DNA from: Tubulanus polymorphus
Lineage: Eukaryota > Nemertea > Palaeonemertea > Tubulaniformes > Tubulanidae
DNA length: 64,000 bases
Direction of reading: 5' to 3'
NCBI RefSeq assembly: GCF_964204645.1
Contig: NC_134030.1
Coordinates: forward strand, 969,855-1,033,854
The notes under the pieces were generated by a model. It made no database searches and had not been told where the DNA came from. It worked only from the letters and a program-made list of their open reading frames with translations. Each line of letters starts with the position of its first letter. Position 1 is the first letter of the stretch. The position numbers were made by a program, and so were the translations under genes. Below are positions 60,986 to 64,000 of the stretch, piece by piece.

Positions 60986-61319
60986 CGATGTATTTATTAC
61001 TCGCGATCTCCACCGTCGCGTGCTGCCTTTACATAAACAATAAGCGGTAAATCTGTGAACTAATTTCTAACCTCACTTGCCACAGTAAGACACCGATCGG
61101 CAGCCGACGAAGTTAATCCCAGTCCAGTGACTAAATCGCAAATTTAGCACCAGAGGCTGAAAGTTGTTGGGAATGCGTGGCTGTAAATCATAAATAAAAT
61201 ATATATTAAACTAAAAGTATGTGTTTATGTTGATGGTTGAGTTTTTGTCAAGGTGTGGAATGCGCGTTTGTGCCGATCATACAGCAACTTATGATTGTTT
61301 GTACATCAGCCAGAACCCA

Positions 61320-61440
61320 GGTCCACTCATTAGGATCCAGTTCCACAGATCAGGATCCAGCTCCTAGGATCCAGTTCCACAGATCAGGATCCAGCTCCTA
61401 GGATCCAGTTCCACAGATCAGGATCCAGCTCACAGAATCC
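61320..61440. repeat. GATCCAGTTCCACAGATCAG array
   Basis: Four to five imperfect copies sharing the CAGTTCCACAG core seen in the dixin introns. Confidence 0.75.
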
Positions 61441-61689
61441 AGTTGCATATAGTTTGATCCAAGGTTAGACTTAGTAATATGTTCATTTCCACAGTGTTAG
61501 TTTTGACTTTAATTTTGAGCATACAAAAACATCTCGATTCAACGGACGGCTAATTACGATTCAAGAGAGGCTTCTAGGTATAATGTGAACAAATGTTTTA
61601 AATGAAGTTAAATGATTTAATGTAGATAGTTTAAAGTCGGTGAGCCTCTGATTTTAATCTATACATGTTCACGGATTTGTCCCATTATA

Positions 61690-62462
61690 ACCTATTTCTT
61701 ATAATCACAGGTCAGCGGTCGCCATTGTGTCCGGATTCAGGTTGAATTTTGATCGACTTTTTTCACAATGGAATCGGTGCGCATTCCTTTACCGGATATC
61801 GATCGTATGGTATTGTTATAGATAATCGCTTGGATGGACCGCAACTCTTCCGATCCATTTTACCTGACCAGCACCTTCCTTTCGACCACTGGACACCAGA
61901 CAGCGAACACCTCCTGTGAAAATTCTCCCGGAACCCGAACGTGTTTGGTAAGTGTTAACATTTGACATAACCATTAGAAATTTATTCGTAAGAAACTTTA
62001 TGAACTTGTTTCATTTCCGCTTATGTTTTCCGCACCCAGTTGAACAGTTTAAGAATGATTTTGACTCTTTAAAAGTTAAATTTTTTGACGATGAAATAAA
62101 TTACTCTTACTAAACAATTCATTTCAAATGTGGCTGACTCTTGACTGGTTAAACTCAATTAGATTGACTTTAAGCCCGGGTTAATATTGATACTGCTCTA
62201 TTAAACCAGCCCCTGTTCTCAATTTTTTAGTTTTATTGCCAACAATTCGTACTTAACCGTTTTTAGCTTAATGTTCTCACAAACTCGCTAGGCCATGGTG
62301 GCAAATTTTAATTTCATTGAAGTTTGTACTGTTTAATACATGTCATCAAAATCAAAATAATTTGAAGTGTTCAATGTGTTGTCCTCTTTTGTAGGATAGC
62401 GAAAACACACTGTTCGAAATAACTGAAGTCTGAACAAATCGTTGAGAAGCGCAATTCTTTTT
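61690..62462 (+). other. Candidate 5' exons of an unidentified transcript
   Basis: An ATG at 61834 opens 38 codons (MDRNSSDPFYL...) ending at a strong donor TTG/GTAAGT (61948). An acceptor TTTTGTAG at about 62395 leads into a short exon that ends at TTG/GTGAGT (62463). Spliced in phase 0, the frame stops after 12 more codons, so this is either a roughly 50-residue peptide or a 5' leader of a gene beyond the window. No family recognised. Confidence 0.3.
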
Positions 62463-62539
62463 GGTGAGTAAGTATATATCGCTTTCTTTCATCATTTTCA
62501 TTCTTTTACAACTCCCAGTCTTAAATGTATCAATCAGTT

Positions 62540-62665
62540 TCCCTCAGGCCAGGTACCCATCTTGGGTGGAGCAGGGAGGTCACCTCCCTGAGTGTCGTGC
62601 GGAATTCGAACACGCGAGTTGGCTTCCCAGATTCGAACGCGACAACCACGGCTCGCCCGCCGCTG
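62540..62665 (-). mobile_element. tRNA-like SINE
   Basis: The minus strand shows GAGCCGTGGTTG (A-box like) and two GTTCGAAT B-box-like strings. These are followed by a body with the inverted GGGAGGTGACCTCCC and ACCCAAGATGGGT hairpins. Ends are not defined. Confidence 0.55.
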
Positions 62666-63169
62666 TTAAATCTTTCGTAATTTTTTAGGAGTCCTAAAAC
62701 CATTTTTAGTCTGAAAAAATTGTATTCAAAACTTCTGAAAAAAACTTTACTTATTGAGATAATACGCAAATTCATTTCTGAAATCCCTTTTGTCGAACCG
62801 GGTGATTTATCTCATCGCTATATCTGCGGCGAAAAAACCGATATGCGCGAGCAGTTCTGAACGGTGGGGAATCCCCGTAACGTTCTCCGCAGCAAAGCCA
62901 CGTGACACGACTAACTTGTACGTGCGTGCTCCGTATTAGTGAAGACCCTGTTACTGGGGTCATCATTCTAAAACAAGGTTATTCACGAGATGCTGGTGCA
63001 GAGATCGCCGCCAGTACTCTTAGACTAGTTGAGGTCACACTCGAGAGGAGCGAGATTTATAAAATAGATACCGCGCTCTTTGAATTGATGTCAGTATTCT
63101 TTAGATCTCTCAAACCGGCTGAGTAACTTTTGAATTTTATGTTTTCTAGCATTTGCTGGTGAGTCATCG

Positions 63170-63515
63170 ATCCACACCGGGGACCTCACCCTAGGAGCAG
63201 CAAGTAGGAGCATCCACAGGGACCACACCTAGAAGCAGCAAGTAGGAGCATCCACAGGGACCACACCTAGAAGCAGCCACAGGGACCACACCTAGGAGCA
63301 GCCACAGGGACCGCACCTAGGAGCAGCAAGTAGGAGCATCCACAGGGACCACACCTAGGAGCAGCCACAGGGACCGCACCTAGGAGCAGCAAGTAGGAGC
63401 ATCCACAGGGACCACACCTAGGAGCAGCCACAGGGACCACACCTAGGAGCAGCCACAGGGACCACACCTAGGAGCAGCCACTGGGACCACACCTAGGAGC
63501 AGCCACAGGAGGGAC
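63170..63515. repeat. Compound minisatellite (24 and 36 bp)
   Basis: GGGACCACACCTAGGAGCAG followed by either CCACA or CAAGTAGGAGCATCCACA, alternating. Confidence 0.88.
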
Positions 63516-64000
63516 TGACCTGAATTGGGAATCACTGAATGGAAAAGATAAGTAGAGATATATTTATTATTAAACTACAATATTTTTGGAGTACAGGTCT
63601 TGAGATGTTTTCAAACTTCCCATCATCTCTTCAGGTGTTTCTGTTGTAGTATGTGGTTATTTTTCTGTTCAGGTGTCGCCCCCATATTTTTCTGATTGCT
63701 AGCAAAAAACAGGGTTAAATTGCTGTATCAAGCATATTACGATGTTAGATTAATTTGTTCTTGTTGTTCAGGCATTTCTGCAGTTTTTGAATGTTTTGAT
63801 GTAAAGTCCATCACCGATTTACACACCGCATTCAGGTATTCTCTATCGTGATAAATTGTGAATCAAAAACTTACATATTTAGACTTAATTAGAAATTCAT
63901 TGGTTCAAAAGGTTTTCATTTATAAAAAAATGTTAAAATTGATTGAAAATAATTACATTGTTGTAATGGGAGTGATTTTTCGACCCTAATTAACATCGAA

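Larger units (their letters stand above)
50420..61689. other. Repeat-rich region upstream of VANGL
   Basis: About 11 kb without a supported coding gene. It may be the first intron plus promoter of VANGL. Contents: GA tract (50755-50850), ACCTC repeats (about 51650-51720), AT-rich unique sequence (52100-56800), a 15-bp CCACCCTCTGCCCG-type array (56890-57055), the 51-bp array (57355-58885), C runs (about 55741-55755, 56318-56334 and 59262-59276), a CAGTCAGT-rich patch (59280-59400), a SINE (59568-59765), an inverted repeat (60896-60985) and a GGATCCAGTTCCACAG array (61320-61440). Confidence 0.55.
62463..64000. other. Right-hand end: SINE, minisatellite, unique sequence
   Basis: A tRNA-like SINE at about 62540-62665, AT-rich sequence, a 24/36-bp array at 63170-63515, and a repeat with an ATCTCTTCAGG end at about 63560-63650. 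No coding gene seen. Confidence 0.5.

Overview
This window is a piece of an intron-rich animal nuclear genome. Coding exons are bounded by GT/AG splice sites, introns are full of minisatellites and short palindromic elements, and every recognisable gene is a metazoan family. The large GPCR joins CUB, C-type lectin, LDLa and leucine-rich repeat modules to a 7TM domain. That resembles the snail receptor GRL101 and points to a lophotrochozoan (mollusc, annelid or brachiopod grade). The lineage is an inference; I cannot name a species.

Layout. 1-7231 (-): most of KANSL1, scaffold of the NSL histone acetyltransferase complex, running off the left edge inside its PEHE region. 7232-10899: spacer between divergent genes. 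10900-28600 (+): dixin (DIXDC1), an actin-linked Wnt/Dishevelled-pathway protein, with two candidate alternative first coding exons (10900-11706 and 12561-12572) spliced to a common 17-exon body. 29556-36214 (+): the three-exon GRL101-like receptor, about 1920 residues. 36292-37251 (-): a single-exon rhodopsin-family receptor, tail to tail with it. 37252-45420: spacer with SINE-like, satellite and simple repeats. 45422-50419 (-): Vang-like (VANGL), core planar cell polarity membrane protein, two coding exons. 50420-61690: repeat-rich spacer or VANGL 5' region. 61690-62462 (+): a weak candidate 5' end of an unidentified transcript. 62463-64000: SINE and minisatellite.

Connections. Dixin and VANGL both act with Dishevelled, in canonical Wnt and planar polarity signalling, and lie about 18 kb apart, separated by two receptors. 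KANSL1 is a general chromatin regulator with no evident link. Introns and spacers are shaped by at least six families of palindromic elements. The ends of one family seem to have been amplified into minisatellites at several places. Several arrays touch gene structure directly: one copies a dixin splice donor about 12 times, one overlaps the VANGL stop codon, and two G-rich arrays flank the VANGL intron.

All gene models were built by eye from reading frame, splice sites and remembered family sequence. No alignment or prediction program was run.
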